From assembly GCA_964425215.1 (NCBI GenBank), contig CAYRLW010000003.1:62001-126000 (forward strand): DNA of 64,000 nucleotides, in the 5' to 3' direction. Shown piece after piece: positions 9,278 to 17,664 of the stretch (position 1 is the first letter of the stretch; every line of letters begins with the position of its first letter). The stretch is from CAYRLW01 sp964425215 (GTDB taxonomy: Bacteria > Spirochaetota > Spirochaetia > Treponematales > Breznakiellaceae). A program made the position numbers and the translations under genes. The notes under the pieces are model-generated. The model did no database searches and was not told where the DNA came from. It worked only from the letters and a program-made list of their open reading frames with translations.

Positions 9278-10333
9278 TCATTCCCCCCGCCAGCGCCGGG
9301 CCGCAGCTACCATGGCGGCGAAGCCCTCCGGTGGAACGTATTCGGCGATTTGGTTCCCCGAACCGAGGGCAAAGCCCGGGTAGGGCCGCGCTTCTTCCAG
9401 GACCTGGGCCACCCGTTCGGCGATTCCCTGGGGGCTTTCCCGGCAGAGGAGGTCCATATCGATACCCCCAAAGAGGGCGATCCGGTCGCCGTAACGGCGA
9501 AGCCATTCCCCAAAGGGCGCGATGGCGTCCTCGTTGGAATGTTTCGCGTCGATGCCCGACAGGGTGATAATGTCGTCCATGACGTCAAAAATTTTACCGC
9601 AGGAATGGAGCAAAAAGGGTTTACCCGAACGGTGCGCCAGATTTACCACCCGGGCATAGGCTCCGATAATATGCTTTCTGATGGTTTCGGGCCGTAAAAG
9701 GAGGGAAGATTTAAAGCCCAGATCGTCGCCCATCCGGAAAAGGCAGTAGGCGTCCCCGTACCGGGGAATAAAACGCTCCCAGATGGCCACCAGGAGGTCG
9801 GCTACCTTGGTCCACAGTAATTCAAAGGCTTCGGGATCATCGGCTTCAAGGTACGCCAGATCGGTCATGGGAACAAAATCCTGAATCGTTTCAAATATCC
9901 CGTTGCCGACCCCCGCCACGGCCATCATCCCCGGAGGAAGAACCTCCCGGAGGGCCTCAAAATCCGCCCCAAATCGGTCAAAGTAGGCGGGGATAAGGCC
10001 TTCCCAGTCGTACTTTTCCACGTCCTGACGGTTCTTAAAGAGGGGGCCTACCCTTCCGCACAGACCTTCGCCGCCCTGGACCAGCTCTACCACGCATCCT
10101 TCAAAGGGAACCACATCGTACCCCAGGCTGGCGAGGGCTTGGGAAAAAATAGAAAAATATTCCCGCTTATCCCTTGAATCCCCCCGACTGAGATCGGCGA
10201 ATTTTTTCCCGATCAAGGGTTCCAAAACGTTGGGGTACACGTTGTGTTCGTAAAGGGGAAGGCGCCGAGGCCGAATCCGCCGCGCGGCGTCCACGATATT
10301 GCGATAATCCGGTTGGAACGATGAATGATTCAT
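9278..10333 (-). CDS. Uroporphyrinogen-decarboxylase (UroD/MtaA)-family protein
   Basis: A 351-residue cytoplasmic protein with the UroD/methylcobamide-methyltransferase TIM-barrel pattern. The LLHSCGKIFDVMDDII segment near residue 243 carries the His and Cys used as zinc ligands in MtaA-type methyltransferases, and GGIDMDLLCRESP follows near 293. No haem genes are around it. UroD-like proteins of this type in anaerobes are often corrinoid methyltransferases or have unknown roles, so haem synthesis is unlikely. It stands alone between the sugar operon and a broken AraC gene. The ribosome-binding site is weak. Confidence 0.8.
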   Translation of the reverse strand: MNHSSFQPDYRNIVDAARRIRPRRLPLYEHNVYPNVLEPLIGKKFADLSRGDSRDKREYFSIFSQALASLGYDVVPFEGCVVELVQGGEGLCGRVGPLFKNRQDVEKYDWEGLIPAYFDRFGADFEALREVLPPGMMAVAGVGNGIFETIQDFVPMTDLAYLEADDPEAFELLWTKVADLLVAIWERFIPRYGDAYCLFRMGDDLGFKSSLLLRPETIRKHIIGAYARVVNLAHRSGKPFLLHSCGKIFDVMDDIITLSGIDAKHSNEDAIAPFGEWLRRYGDRIALFGGIDMDLLCRESPQGIAERVAQVLEEARPYPGFALGSGNQIAEYVPPEGFAAMVAAARRWRGE

Positions 10334-10344
10334 AACGGTAATAA

Positions 10345-10506
10345 TACCTTATTTTTTTATGGAAATCTGCCCGGGAGTATTTGGCCTCCGGCGCTTCTGT
10401 ATCCCAAGCCGCTACGAGGTTCGGCTACGATGATCCCTCGTATTTTATCCGCCGTTTTGTAAAGCGCTACGGGATTACACCCGGGAAGTATAAACGTTTC
10501 TCTTAA
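10345..10506 (+). pseudogene. AraC-family regulator remnant (C-terminal DNA-binding part only)
   Basis: Translating from 10345 to the TAA at 10504-10506 gives a clear AraC second helix-turn-helix: AREYLASGASVSQAATRFGY, then DDPSYFIRRFVKRYGITPGK and a short tail. A stop at 10342-10344 lies in the same frame, and nothing upstream encodes the sensor domain or first helix-turn-helix. The similarity starts at about 10363. The residues kept are still well conserved, so the loss is fairly recent. It points toward the hydrogenase operon and ends about 235 bases before hydC. Confidence 0.85.
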
Positions 10507-10741
10507 GCGGTTCCTTCATGGCTCATTAAAAACGGCATTTTATTAGACGAGGGGTTTTTTCAAAAATCCCAGAATTTTGAAAGAACCTTAATTGTCTAAA
10601 ATATATCTATAAAATAATACATAAAAATGTTGATTTCCTCCATTTTTATGATAAAATAATACCGATATACCCTTTGCACCAGGCTCTTCAACGGTGATGA
10701 TACGATTTTTGCGCTTCCTGCCGGGTATAATGGGAGGCTTT
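10507..10741. other. Non-coding interval before the hydrogenase operon
   Basis: Holds no gene. It contains an imperfect hairpin at 10550-10589 (arms GGGTTTTTTCAAAAAT and AATTTTGAAAGAACCT), which belongs to the intergenic GAGGTT-type hairpins seen elsewhere here. A second hairpin, CATAAAAATG and CATTTTTATG (10620-10629, 10641-10650), is framed by a 12-base direct repeat, ATAAAATAATAC, at 10609 and 10651. The hydrogenase promoter lies in it. Confidence 0.7.
10630..10657 (+). promoter_or_regulatory. Candidate promoter of the hydrogenase operon
   Basis: TTGATT (10630-10635), 16-base spacer, TAAAAT (10652-10657), giving a leader of about 80 bases before hydC. It overlaps a small hairpin, so the hairpin could affect expression. 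Prediction by eye only. Confidence 0.5.
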
Positions 10742-11293
10742 ATGCAAAAGACTGTTTCATCTTCCGGTAGTAAGGCGGACTTGCCTTCTCTTTCCAAGTC
10801 CCAGACCGATATGGTCCGGCAAATTGTCCAAACGTACAAGGACAAGCCGGGAGCCCTTTTAACGATTCTAGAGGAACTTCAGAATCGGGATCCCTACAAA
10901 TACCTAAGCGAAGCGGTCCTCCGTCTGGTGGCCCAAGAGCTGGATATACCCCTTTCCCGGGTCTATTCGGTGGTTACCTTCTATTCTTACTTTAACCTAC
11001 AGCCCCAGGGCAAACACACCATCGTGGTATGCCGGGGTACGGCGTGCCATACTCGGGGTTCCCTCGCTCTTTTGGAAGAAGCGATGGGCCGGTTGGGGCA
11101 TACGGATTTCAAGGAATCCGAGGAGCCTTCGTTTACCACGGAAGATAAGTTTTTTACCGTCAAAACGGTTGCCTGCTTTGGCCAGTGCGCCCTCGCCCCG
11201 GTGGTGGCGATAGACGGGGTAATCCATTCCCGAATGACGGCTCGGAATTTAATGACCCTGATCGATGGTGTTCGAAGGGGGGATAAGAAATGA
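10742..11293 (+). CDS. hydC: Hydrogenase subunit HydC, NuoE-like [2Fe-2S] protein
   Basis: A 183-residue NuoE/24-kDa-type subunit. The N-terminal helical part (VRQIVQTYKDKPGALLTILE) leads to a thioredoxin-like domain. Its four cysteines, in CRGTACHTRGS near residue 97 and CFGQCALAP near 145, bind one [2Fe-2S] cluster. I chose the ATG at 10742 because GGGAGG lies just upstream; a longer frame from 10694 has no such site. The end overlaps hydB by ATGA. In bifurcating hydrogenases HydC relays electrons next to the flavin subunit. Confidence 0.93.
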   Translation: MQKTVSSSGSKADLPSLSKSQTDMVRQIVQTYKDKPGALLTILEELQNRDPYKYLSEAVLRLVAQELDIPLSRVYSVVTFYSYFNLQPQGKHTIVVCRGTACHTRGSLALLEEAMGRLGHTDFKESEEPSFTTEDKFFTVKTVACFGQCALAPVVAIDGVIHSRMTARNLMTLIDGVRRGDKK

Positions 11294-14200
11294 GCGGCTT
11301 TGCGTTGGAATCCCGAGCCACGATGGGTTCGGCGTTGGTGCGCCCCCCGGTTCCCCTTATTTCGGTGGGCCTGGGAACCTGCGGAATCGGCAACGGGGCG
11401 GCGGAACTGTTTGAAGCCCTAAAAAAGGCGATAGAAGGGTCGTCTATCCGCCTAAAAAAGGCTGGTTGTTTCGGTTTTTGCGCCGAAGAACCCCTGGTGA
11501 TGCTCTATTATCCCGAAAAGCCTATTCTTTTATTTACCAATGTCCAAGCGAAGGACGCGAAACGGTTAGTAAAGGCCCTGGAAAGTCCCGCGGCCCTCGA
11601 TAAGGCCGCAAAGACCGCCCGGGGGAAAATTTCCAGCTGGGATTTTAGGACCGATCGGGTAGAATTCGGTTCCGCGTGGCCCGAAATCCCCCAGTGGAAC
11701 GAGATTCCCTTTTTCTCTGGTCAGGAAAAGTTTATTCTTCGGGATTGCGGTCTTATCGATCCGGAAAACATCGACGAATACCTGGGCATTGGGGGGTACC
11801 GGGCCCTCTACAAGGCTCTTTCGACCATGAAAAGCCAGGATGTGATCGAGGAGATCACCCAGGCGGGACTTCGGGGCCGGGGCGGCGCGGGGTTCCCCAC
11901 GGGAATTAAATGGAACCTCCTGAAAAACAACCAGGGAGAACGGAAATATCTTATCTGCAACGCCGACGAGGGGGACCCCGGGGCGTACATGAACCGCAAC
12001 GAAATAGAGAGCGATCCCCACATGCTGATAGAGGGAATGCTGTTGGGGGCCTACGCCACGGGGGCTGACCACGGGTTCATCTACGTGCGGGCCGAGTACC
12101 CCCTGGCGGTGGAACGCTTAAAAATCGCCATCGACCAGGCCCGGAAGGCCGGGCTTTTGGGGGACCGGATCCTCGGTTTCCCCTTCTCCTTCGATTTAGA
12201 GTTGGTTTGCGGTGCCGGGGCCTTCGTGTGCGGGGAAGAAACCGCCCTTATCGCCAGCGCGGAAGGCAAGGCGGGCCGACCCATGCCCCGGCCTCCTTTC
12301 CCGGCCCAGAAGGGGTATTTGGGATACCCCACGGATATCAACAACGTGGAAACCTGGTGTAACGTTCCGGTGATCGTTGCCCGGGGGGCCCCGTATTTCC
12401 GAACCATAGGCACGGAAAAAAGTCCCGGGACCAAGGTTTTTAGCCTGGTCGGAAAGGTAAAGAACACGGGCCTGGTGGAGCTCCCCCTGGGAACGCCGTT
12501 GAACTCCATCGTCTACGGGATGGGCGAGGGCACGGGAAGCCGGAAACGGATCCGGGCGGTGCAGACCGGAGGCCCCTCGGGCGGGTGTATTCCGGATTTT
12601 CTGTTTCAAACGGCGGTGGATTACGAGTCCCTCACGGCCCTGGGGGCCATCATGGGTTCCGGCGGTATGGTGGTGATGGACCAGGATAACTGCATGGTCG
12701 ACGTGGCTAAGTATTTCCTCAGCTTTACCGCCTCCGAATCCTGCGGCAAATGCGCCCCCTGCCGGGAAGGAACTTCCCAAATGCTCCGGATCCTTAACGA
12801 TATTACCACGGGGAAGGCATCGCTGAAGGATCTGGAAGAACTGGAACAGTTAGCCTACACGGTTAAGGATGCGTCCCTCTGCGCCCTTGGACAGACCGCG
12901 GCGAACCCCGTGTTGACCACCCTCAAGTACTTCCGATCGGAGTACGAAAAGCACATCGTGGAAAAGCGGTGTACCGCCGGGGTATGCGAGAGCCTCTTCG
13001 AAGCCCTCTGCGAAAACTCCTGTCCCCTGCACATGAATATCCCCGGGTATTTGGCTCTGCTTTCCTCAGATCGGATAGAGGACGCCTACGAGCTTACCCT
13101 GCGGGACAATCCCCTTCCCGGTTCCATGGGCCGGATCTGCCACTTCCATTGCCAAATGCGGTGCCGTCGGGACAGTATCGACGAACCGGTCGCCCAGGGG
13201 GAAATTCACCGCTATTTGGCCGACACGATGGCCAAGTTGGGACGGGATACGGAAATTTGGAATCGGCTGGCCAAGGAAAAAAAGAAGGATACGGGAAAGC
13301 GTATCGCCATTGTGGGCGCCGGCCCCGCGGGTTTAGCCGCGGCGTTTTATCTGGTACGCCTGGGTCACCGGGTGGAGGTGTACGAATCCCACTCCAAAGC
13401 GGGGGGCATCCTCCGATACGGAATCCCGGCGTACCGGCTTCCCAAGGATATTTTGGACCATGAGTTGGGTCTTTGGAAAAAGTTGGGGGTCCAATTCACG
13501 TTTAACTGGCGGCTGGGAAAGGATGGAAGCCTGGACAGCCTAAAGTCCCAGTACGACGCGGTTATTGTAGCCATAGGCGCCCAGGGGGACCGGAAACTCG
13601 GCGTCCCCGGGGAAGAACTTTCGGGGGTACACCCGGGTTACGAATGGCTCGAAGCCTTTGCCCAAGGGAAGATAAAAAAAGCGGGAAAACGGAGCCTGGT
13701 GATCGGCGGGGGAAACGTCGCCATCGACGCGGCCCGGACCCTATTCCGCCTGGGTTCGGAGGTAACCGTGGCGTACCGGCGGACCCGATTGGATATGCCT
13801 GCCAACGCCCAGGAACTTTCCGGGGCGGAGGAGGAGGGAATCCGGTTTGAGTATATGCTCCAGCCCGAAGAAATTATCGGAGGCCCCAAGGGGGTCACGG
13901 GGGTACGGTTCCGGGTGATGAAGGCCGGAGGAATCGACGAATCGGGGCGGCCCAAGCCCGTACCGACGGATCGGATGATGGAAATTCCCTGCGACGATGT
14001 GTATATCGCCGTGGGCGAGAAGGTTCAATCGGAAATCATCGCCCAGGGGGGCTACAAGGTTGAACGGGATGGACGGATCGTCACCGATCACTTGACCGGT
14101 CGGATCCAGGGCAATTTGTACGCCATCGGCGATGCGGTAACCGGACCGGCCACCGCGGCGGAGGCCATGGGGTTGGGGAAATCGGTGGCCCGTTCGGTGG

Positions 14201-14442
14201 ACCAGGAATTGATGTCCCGATCCGTTTTTACGGACCTCTACATTCCCTACGATTACCCCAAGGAAATCCCCCTGGAACCGAGCGCCCACCCCATGGGGCG
14301 GCCAAAACTGGTGCCTCCGGAAGAACGGCGGGGTAATTTTCAAGAAATTGCCCTGGGCTTTAGCGGCGAACAGGCGAAAATTGAGGCGGAGCGGTGTTTG
14401 CGTTGTGACGTCCGCTCCAACGCCATGAGTCCCTGGCGGTAG
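11290..14442 (+). CDS. hydB: Hydrogenase flavin subunit HydB (NuoF-like) fused to a GltD-like NAD(P)H oxidoreductase
   Basis: A 1050-residue fusion. Residues 20-90 are a thioredoxin-like [2Fe-2S] domain (GTCGIGN, GCFGFCAEE). Residues about 120-550 are NuoF: FMN/NADH site with GRGGAGFPTGIKW near 195, an SLBB segment, and the [4Fe-4S] motif ESCGKCAPCREGT near 483. From about 560 a GltD-like module begins: clusters CENSCPLHMNIPGYL and GRICHFHCQMRCRRD, an FAD site GAGPAGLAAAF near 675, and a pyridine-nucleotide site GGGNVAIDAARTLFRLGS near 806 followed by YRRTRLDMPA. Ordinary HydB proteins are about 600 residues. The YRRT arginines resemble NADPH-binding GltD/NfnB proteins, so the complex may touch both NADH and NADPH; that is inference. 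Confidence 0.92.
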   Translation: MSGFALESRATMGSALVRPPVPLISVGLGTCGIGNGAAELFEALKKAIEGSSIRLKKAGCFGFCAEEPLVMLYYPEKPILLFTNVQAKDAKRLVKALESPAALDKAAKTARGKISSWDFRTDRVEFGSAWPEIPQWNEIPFFSGQEKFILRDCGLIDPENIDEYLGIGGYRALYKALSTMKSQDVIEEITQAGLRGRGGAGFPTGIKWNLLKNNQGERKYLICNADEGDPGAYMNRNEIESDPHMLIEGMLLGAYATGADHGFIYVRAEYPLAVERLKIAIDQARKAGLLGDRILGFPFSFDLELVCGAGAFVCGEETALIASAEGKAGRPMPRPPFPAQKGYLGYPTDINNVETWCNVPVIVARGAPYFRTIGTEKSPGTKVFSLVGKVKNTGLVELPLGTPLNSIVYGMGEGTGSRKRIRAVQTGGPSGGCIPDFLFQTAVDYESLTALGAIMGSGGMVVMDQDNCMVDVAKYFLSFTASESCGKCAPCREGTSQMLRILNDITTGKASLKDLEELEQLAYTVKDASLCALGQTAANPVLTTLKYFRSEYEKHIVEKRCTAGVCESLFEALCENSCPLHMNIPGYLALLSSDRIEDAYELTLRDNPLPGSMGRICHFHCQMRCRRDSIDEPVAQGEIHRYLADTMAKLGRDTEIWNRLAKEKKKDTGKRIAIVGAGPAGLAAAFYLVRLGHRVEVYESHSKAGGILRYGIPAYRLPKDILDHELGLWKKLGVQFTFNWRLGKDGSLDSLKSQYDAVIVAIGAQGDRKLGVPGEELSGVHPGYEWLEAFAQGKIKKAGKRSLVIGGGNVAIDAARTLFRLGSEVTVAYRRTRLDMPANAQELSGAEEEGIRFEYMLQPEEIIGGPKGVTGVRFRVMKAGGIDESGRPKPVPTDRMMEIPCDDVYIAVGEKVQSEIIAQGGYKVERDGRIVTDHLTGRIQGNLYAIGDAVTGPATAAEAMGLGKSVARSVDQELMSRSVFTDLYIPYDYPKEIPLEPSAHPMGRPKLVPPEERRGNFQEIALGFSGEQAKIEAERCLRCDVRSNAMSPWR

Positions 14443-14454
14443 GATTGGAGGAAC

Positions 14455-16227
14455 ATGATGAATACAACCGTATCCGTAACCATAGATCATAGATCCGTGG
14501 ACGTTCCCTCGGGAACCACGATTCTTAAGGCCTGCGAGCTGGCGGGCATTACTATCCCCACCCTCTGTCACCTGGAGGGGGTCTGTTCCAACGCCTCCTG
14601 CGGGGTTTGTGTGGTGGAGGTTCAGGGGGCAAAAAGCCTGGTCCGTTCCTGCGTCCAAGCGGTGGCCCCGAATATGAACATTTTTACCCATAGTAAACGG
14701 GTCATGTCGACCCGGAAGACCGCGGTGGAACTGCTACTGGCCAACCACCCCGCGGATTGCCAAAGCTGTTTGCGAAACGGGACCTGCGAACTGCAGGATA
14801 TGGCCGAACTCCTGGGTATCCGGGAACGGCGCTTCCCCCGGACCCGCGTGGTGGCCTTACCGGATCTTTCGGGGTGGGGTATCGTACGGGATAACGATAA
14901 GTGTATCCTCTGCGGCCGCTGTGTGGCGGTCTGCCGGGAAATGCAAACCGTTTCGGCCATCGACTTTACCGGCCGGGGTATTCGGACCAAAGTAGCCCCC
15001 TTTATGAACTATCCCCTTTCCGAATCTCCCTGCGTTTCCTGCGGCCAGTGTACCCTGGTTTGTCCCACCGGGGCGCTGACGGAACGGGATCAAACCGACG
15101 AGGTATTTAAGCTCCTTAACGATCCCGATGCAGTCGTGGTGGTACAAACCGCCCCTGCCATCCGGGCTTCCATAGGCGAGGCCCTGGGAATGGAAAGCGG
15201 GGCCCTGGTAACGGGGAAGATGGTCGCCGCGTTACGGCGTCTGGGGTTTAAATACGTCTTTGACACCCAATTCACCGCCGATCTAACCATTATGGAAGAG
15301 GGATCCGAGCTGATTCAGCGGCTTACCACGGGGGGCAAGTTGCCCATGATAACCTCCTGTTCCCCCGGCTGGATCAACTTTATCGAAACCTTTTATCCCC
15401 AGTTGACGGACCATCTTTCTACCTGCAAATCCCCCCAGCAGATGTTTGGGGCGGTGGCCAAATCCTACTGGGCCGAAAAGATGGGCATCGATCCGGCGAA
15501 AATCGCGGTGGTTTCAATAATGCCCTGCACGGCAAAAAAATTCGAGGCCAAGCGGCCGGAAATGCGGTCCGCCTGGCAATGGTGGAACGAGAAAGGTCGG
15601 GCTTTGGAACCTATCTACGATGTGGACGTGGCCCTGACTACCCGTGAATTGGCCCGCATGATCCGTCGGGTGGGCATCAATTTTGAGCGGCTTCCCCTGG
15701 AAACCTTTGACGACCCCCTGGGTAAGAGTACCGGCGCGGCGACGATTTTCGCCAACACCGGCGGGGTAATGGAAGCGGCGGTTCGAACGGCCTATGAACT
15801 GGTAACGGGTAAGCCCCTGGAAAACCTGGAGCTGACGGCCCTGCGGGGGTACGAGTATATTAAGACCGCCACCCTCGATTTAAACGGAACCTCCCTAAAC
15901 GTGGCGGTGGCCCACACTTTAAAAAACGCCCGGGTCGTTTTGGACCAAATCGCCGCGGGGAAGAGCCCCTACGCTTTTGTGGAAATAATGACCTGCCCCG
16001 GGGGCTGTGTTGGGGGCGGAGGCCAACCCTTGGGGCCCAGCCAAAGCAACATTGAACAGCGGCAAGCGTCGATCTATACGGAGGACCGGAACCTGCCGAT
16101 ACGGAAGTCCCACGAAAACCCGGATATCCAGGCCCTTTACAGAGAATTTTTAGGCAAGCCCCTGGGACACCTGTCCCATCAGCTTCTCCATACGGTGTAT
16201 AAGCGGAAGGAGAAGGCGGAAACATAA
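14455..16227 (+). CDS. hydA: [FeFe]-hydrogenase catalytic subunit HydA
   Basis: A 590-residue M3-type [FeFe]-hydrogenase. In order: plant-type [2Fe-2S] domain (CSNASCGVC near 45-53), His-Cys [4Fe-4S] motif HPADCQSCLRNGTC near 99, two [4Fe-4S] motifs (CILCGRCVAVC, CVSCGQCTLVCP), then the H-domain. The three H-cluster signatures are complete: TSCSPGW near 300, MPCTAKKFEA near 356, and CPGGCVGGGGQP near 514. It reduces protons, or oxidises H2, with electrons from HydB/HydC and ferredoxin. It starts 12 bases after hydB with a GGAGG site. Maturases HydE, HydF and HydG are not in this window. Confidence 0.96.
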   Translation: MMNTTVSVTIDHRSVDVPSGTTILKACELAGITIPTLCHLEGVCSNASCGVCVVEVQGAKSLVRSCVQAVAPNMNIFTHSKRVMSTRKTAVELLLANHPADCQSCLRNGTCELQDMAELLGIRERRFPRTRVVALPDLSGWGIVRDNDKCILCGRCVAVCREMQTVSAIDFTGRGIRTKVAPFMNYPLSESPCVSCGQCTLVCPTGALTERDQTDEVFKLLNDPDAVVVVQTAPAIRASIGEALGMESGALVTGKMVAALRRLGFKYVFDTQFTADLTIMEEGSELIQRLTTGGKLPMITSCSPGWINFIETFYPQLTDHLSTCKSPQQMFGAVAKSYWAEKMGIDPAKIAVVSIMPCTAKKFEAKRPEMRSAWQWWNEKGRALEPIYDVDVALTTRELARMIRRVGINFERLPLETFDDPLGKSTGAATIFANTGGVMEAAVRTAYELVTGKPLENLELTALRGYEYIKTATLDLNGTSLNVAVAHTLKNARVVLDQIAAGKSPYAFVEIMTCPGGCVGGGGQPLGPSQSNIEQRQASIYTEDRNLPIRKSHENPDIQALYREFLGKPLGHLSHQLLHTVYKRKEKAET

Positions 16228-16241
16228 AACAGCGGTGGCCA

Positions 16242-16262
16242 CACCGTTACGAGCTAACGGTG
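16242..16262. terminator. Hairpin between convergent operons
   Basis: CACCGTTA and TAACGGTG form an 8-base stem with a 5-base loop (16250-16254), 15 bases after hydA and 19 bases from the end of the leftward PLP enzyme. It probably ends transcription from one or both sides, though the T-run is short. Confidence 0.55.
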
Positions 16263-16280
16263 CGGGCCCCGGGTTTTCTG

Positions 16281-17651
16281 CTATTCCGTTTCTCCCGGCA
16301 GGATACCCCGGGGGCCGTACATGTTTCGTGCCATTTTAAAGACCTCGGAACGAACGGCTCCCCGCAGGGGGACCCGGGAGATCATGCCGTACATGGCCGC
16401 GTCCCCTTGCCTCTTTAGTTCCGGGTGGGCTCGGACCGTAGCCACAGCCTGGGCTAGGTCCCCCAGGTAATCGTGGACGATGCGGCTATGCCGGGGGGTG
16501 ATCATGGCGTGGAGCCCTTCGGGCCGCTGGAGCCTGTCCACGTGCCAATTCCGCTGTGACAGCTGATCTCCCACGGCGTATATATCCACGTCCTTATCGG
16601 TGCTATGGTACGAAAAGATACTCGCCGGGGGCTTCCCCAAAACCTCCAAACCCGGAATACCGTTTATCCCGTCCATAAAGGCCTTCGCCGTTGCCAGGGT
16701 TTGCTTCGCGTGGTCGATAAAGCCCCTTTTGCCGGTCCCCACGAGGGAAGCCCACGCCGCCGCTATGGCACCCCCGGGCCGGGTACCGAGAAGACCGGGG
16801 GATAGGAACACCCCGCCGCTCCAATCTTGGGAAACAAAGAACTGGTGCTCCATATAATCCATATCCCGGTACAGGATAAGAGACGCCCCCTTGGCGGAAA
16901 AACCGTACTTGTGTACGTCCGCCGAAATCGAGTGGACCCCGGGAACCCGGAAGTCCCAAAGGGGCAGGGCCGTCCCGGAAGCCTCGATGAAGGGAAGTAA
17001 AAACCCGCCCAGGCAGGCGTCCACGTGGAGGGGTACGTTTTTTTCCTGGGCCAGGCGGCCCAACTCTTCGATAGGGTCGATCATCCCGTGGGGATAATCG
17101 GGAGCCGAGGCGACGATGAGGATGGTGTGGCGGTTGATTTTCTTCCGAACCGCCTCCACGTCCATCCGGAAATCCGGCCCCACGGGAACGCGAATAGGGG
17201 AAACGTCAAAGTATTGGGCCGCCTTCTCCCAAGCCACGTGCCCCGAGTCGGCCAGGATCATTTCGGGCTTTCGGTTTAAAGGGTGCTTAGCCCTAGCGTA
17301 GTCCCGCCAGGTCTTTACCGCCAAAAGACAGCTCTCGGTCCCCCCGCTGGTCATGGTCCCCACGGCGGTTTCCCCCCCATGGAGCAGATCGACCCCCATA
17401 CGGACCACCTCGTGTTCCAGGTTTTTAAGACTCTTAAAGGCCGTGGGATTTAACGCGTTTTCCGAAAAATAGAGGTTGAAGGCCTCTTGAACGAACTGGG
17501 TATGCTCTTCTCCCATATAGTACACCAGACTGAAGGTTCGAGGGGCCCTATAGTCCGGGTCCCCCGCTTTGCGGCGCCGCAGTTCTTCCAGTACCGCCTC
17601 CTTGTCCAGTCCCTGTTCCGGTATCGATACAATGGTGTTAACGGTATCCAT
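16281..17651 (-). CDS. PLP-dependent group II decarboxylase/sphingosine-1-phosphate-lyase-like enzyme
   Basis: A 456-residue fold-type I PLP enzyme. The PLP lysine is in SADVHKYGFSAKGAS near residue 246, HVDACLGGFLLPF near 212 supplies the Asp that contacts the cofactor ring, and MTSGGTESCLLA near 100 binds phosphate. The HKYGF/KG pattern and overall order resemble sphingosine-1-phosphate lyases more than glutamate or tyrosine decarboxylases. There is no N-terminal membrane helix. Likely cleaves a phosphorylated amino-alcohol or decarboxylates an amino acid. It lies 13 bases after a DUF819 membrane protein, so the two probably form one operon. The substrate is unknown. Confidence 0.82.
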   Translation of the reverse strand: MDTVNTIVSIPEQGLDKEAVLEELRRRKAGDPDYRAPRTFSLVYYMGEEHTQFVQEAFNLYFSENALNPTAFKSLKNLEHEVVRMGVDLLHGGETAVGTMTSGGTESCLLAVKTWRDYARAKHPLNRKPEMILADSGHVAWEKAAQYFDVSPIRVPVGPDFRMDVEAVRKKINRHTILIVASAPDYPHGMIDPIEELGRLAQEKNVPLHVDACLGGFLLPFIEASGTALPLWDFRVPGVHSISADVHKYGFSAKGASLILYRDMDYMEHQFFVSQDWSGGVFLSPGLLGTRPGGAIAAAWASLVGTGKRGFIDHAKQTLATAKAFMDGINGIPGLEVLGKPPASIFSYHSTDKDVDIYAVGDQLSQRNWHVDRLQRPEGLHAMITPRHSRIVHDYLGDLAQAVATVRAHPELKRQGDAAMYGMISRVPLRGAVRSEVFKMARNMYGPRGILPGETE

Positions 17652-17664
17652 GGTAGGCCTCCCT

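Noticed and set aside
10726..10731. Perfect TATAAT just before hydC
   Set aside because: It directly abuts the ribosome-binding site, and a start from it would lie about 4 bases before the ATG with no -35 box. The TTGATT/TAAAAT pair upstream is a better promoter.
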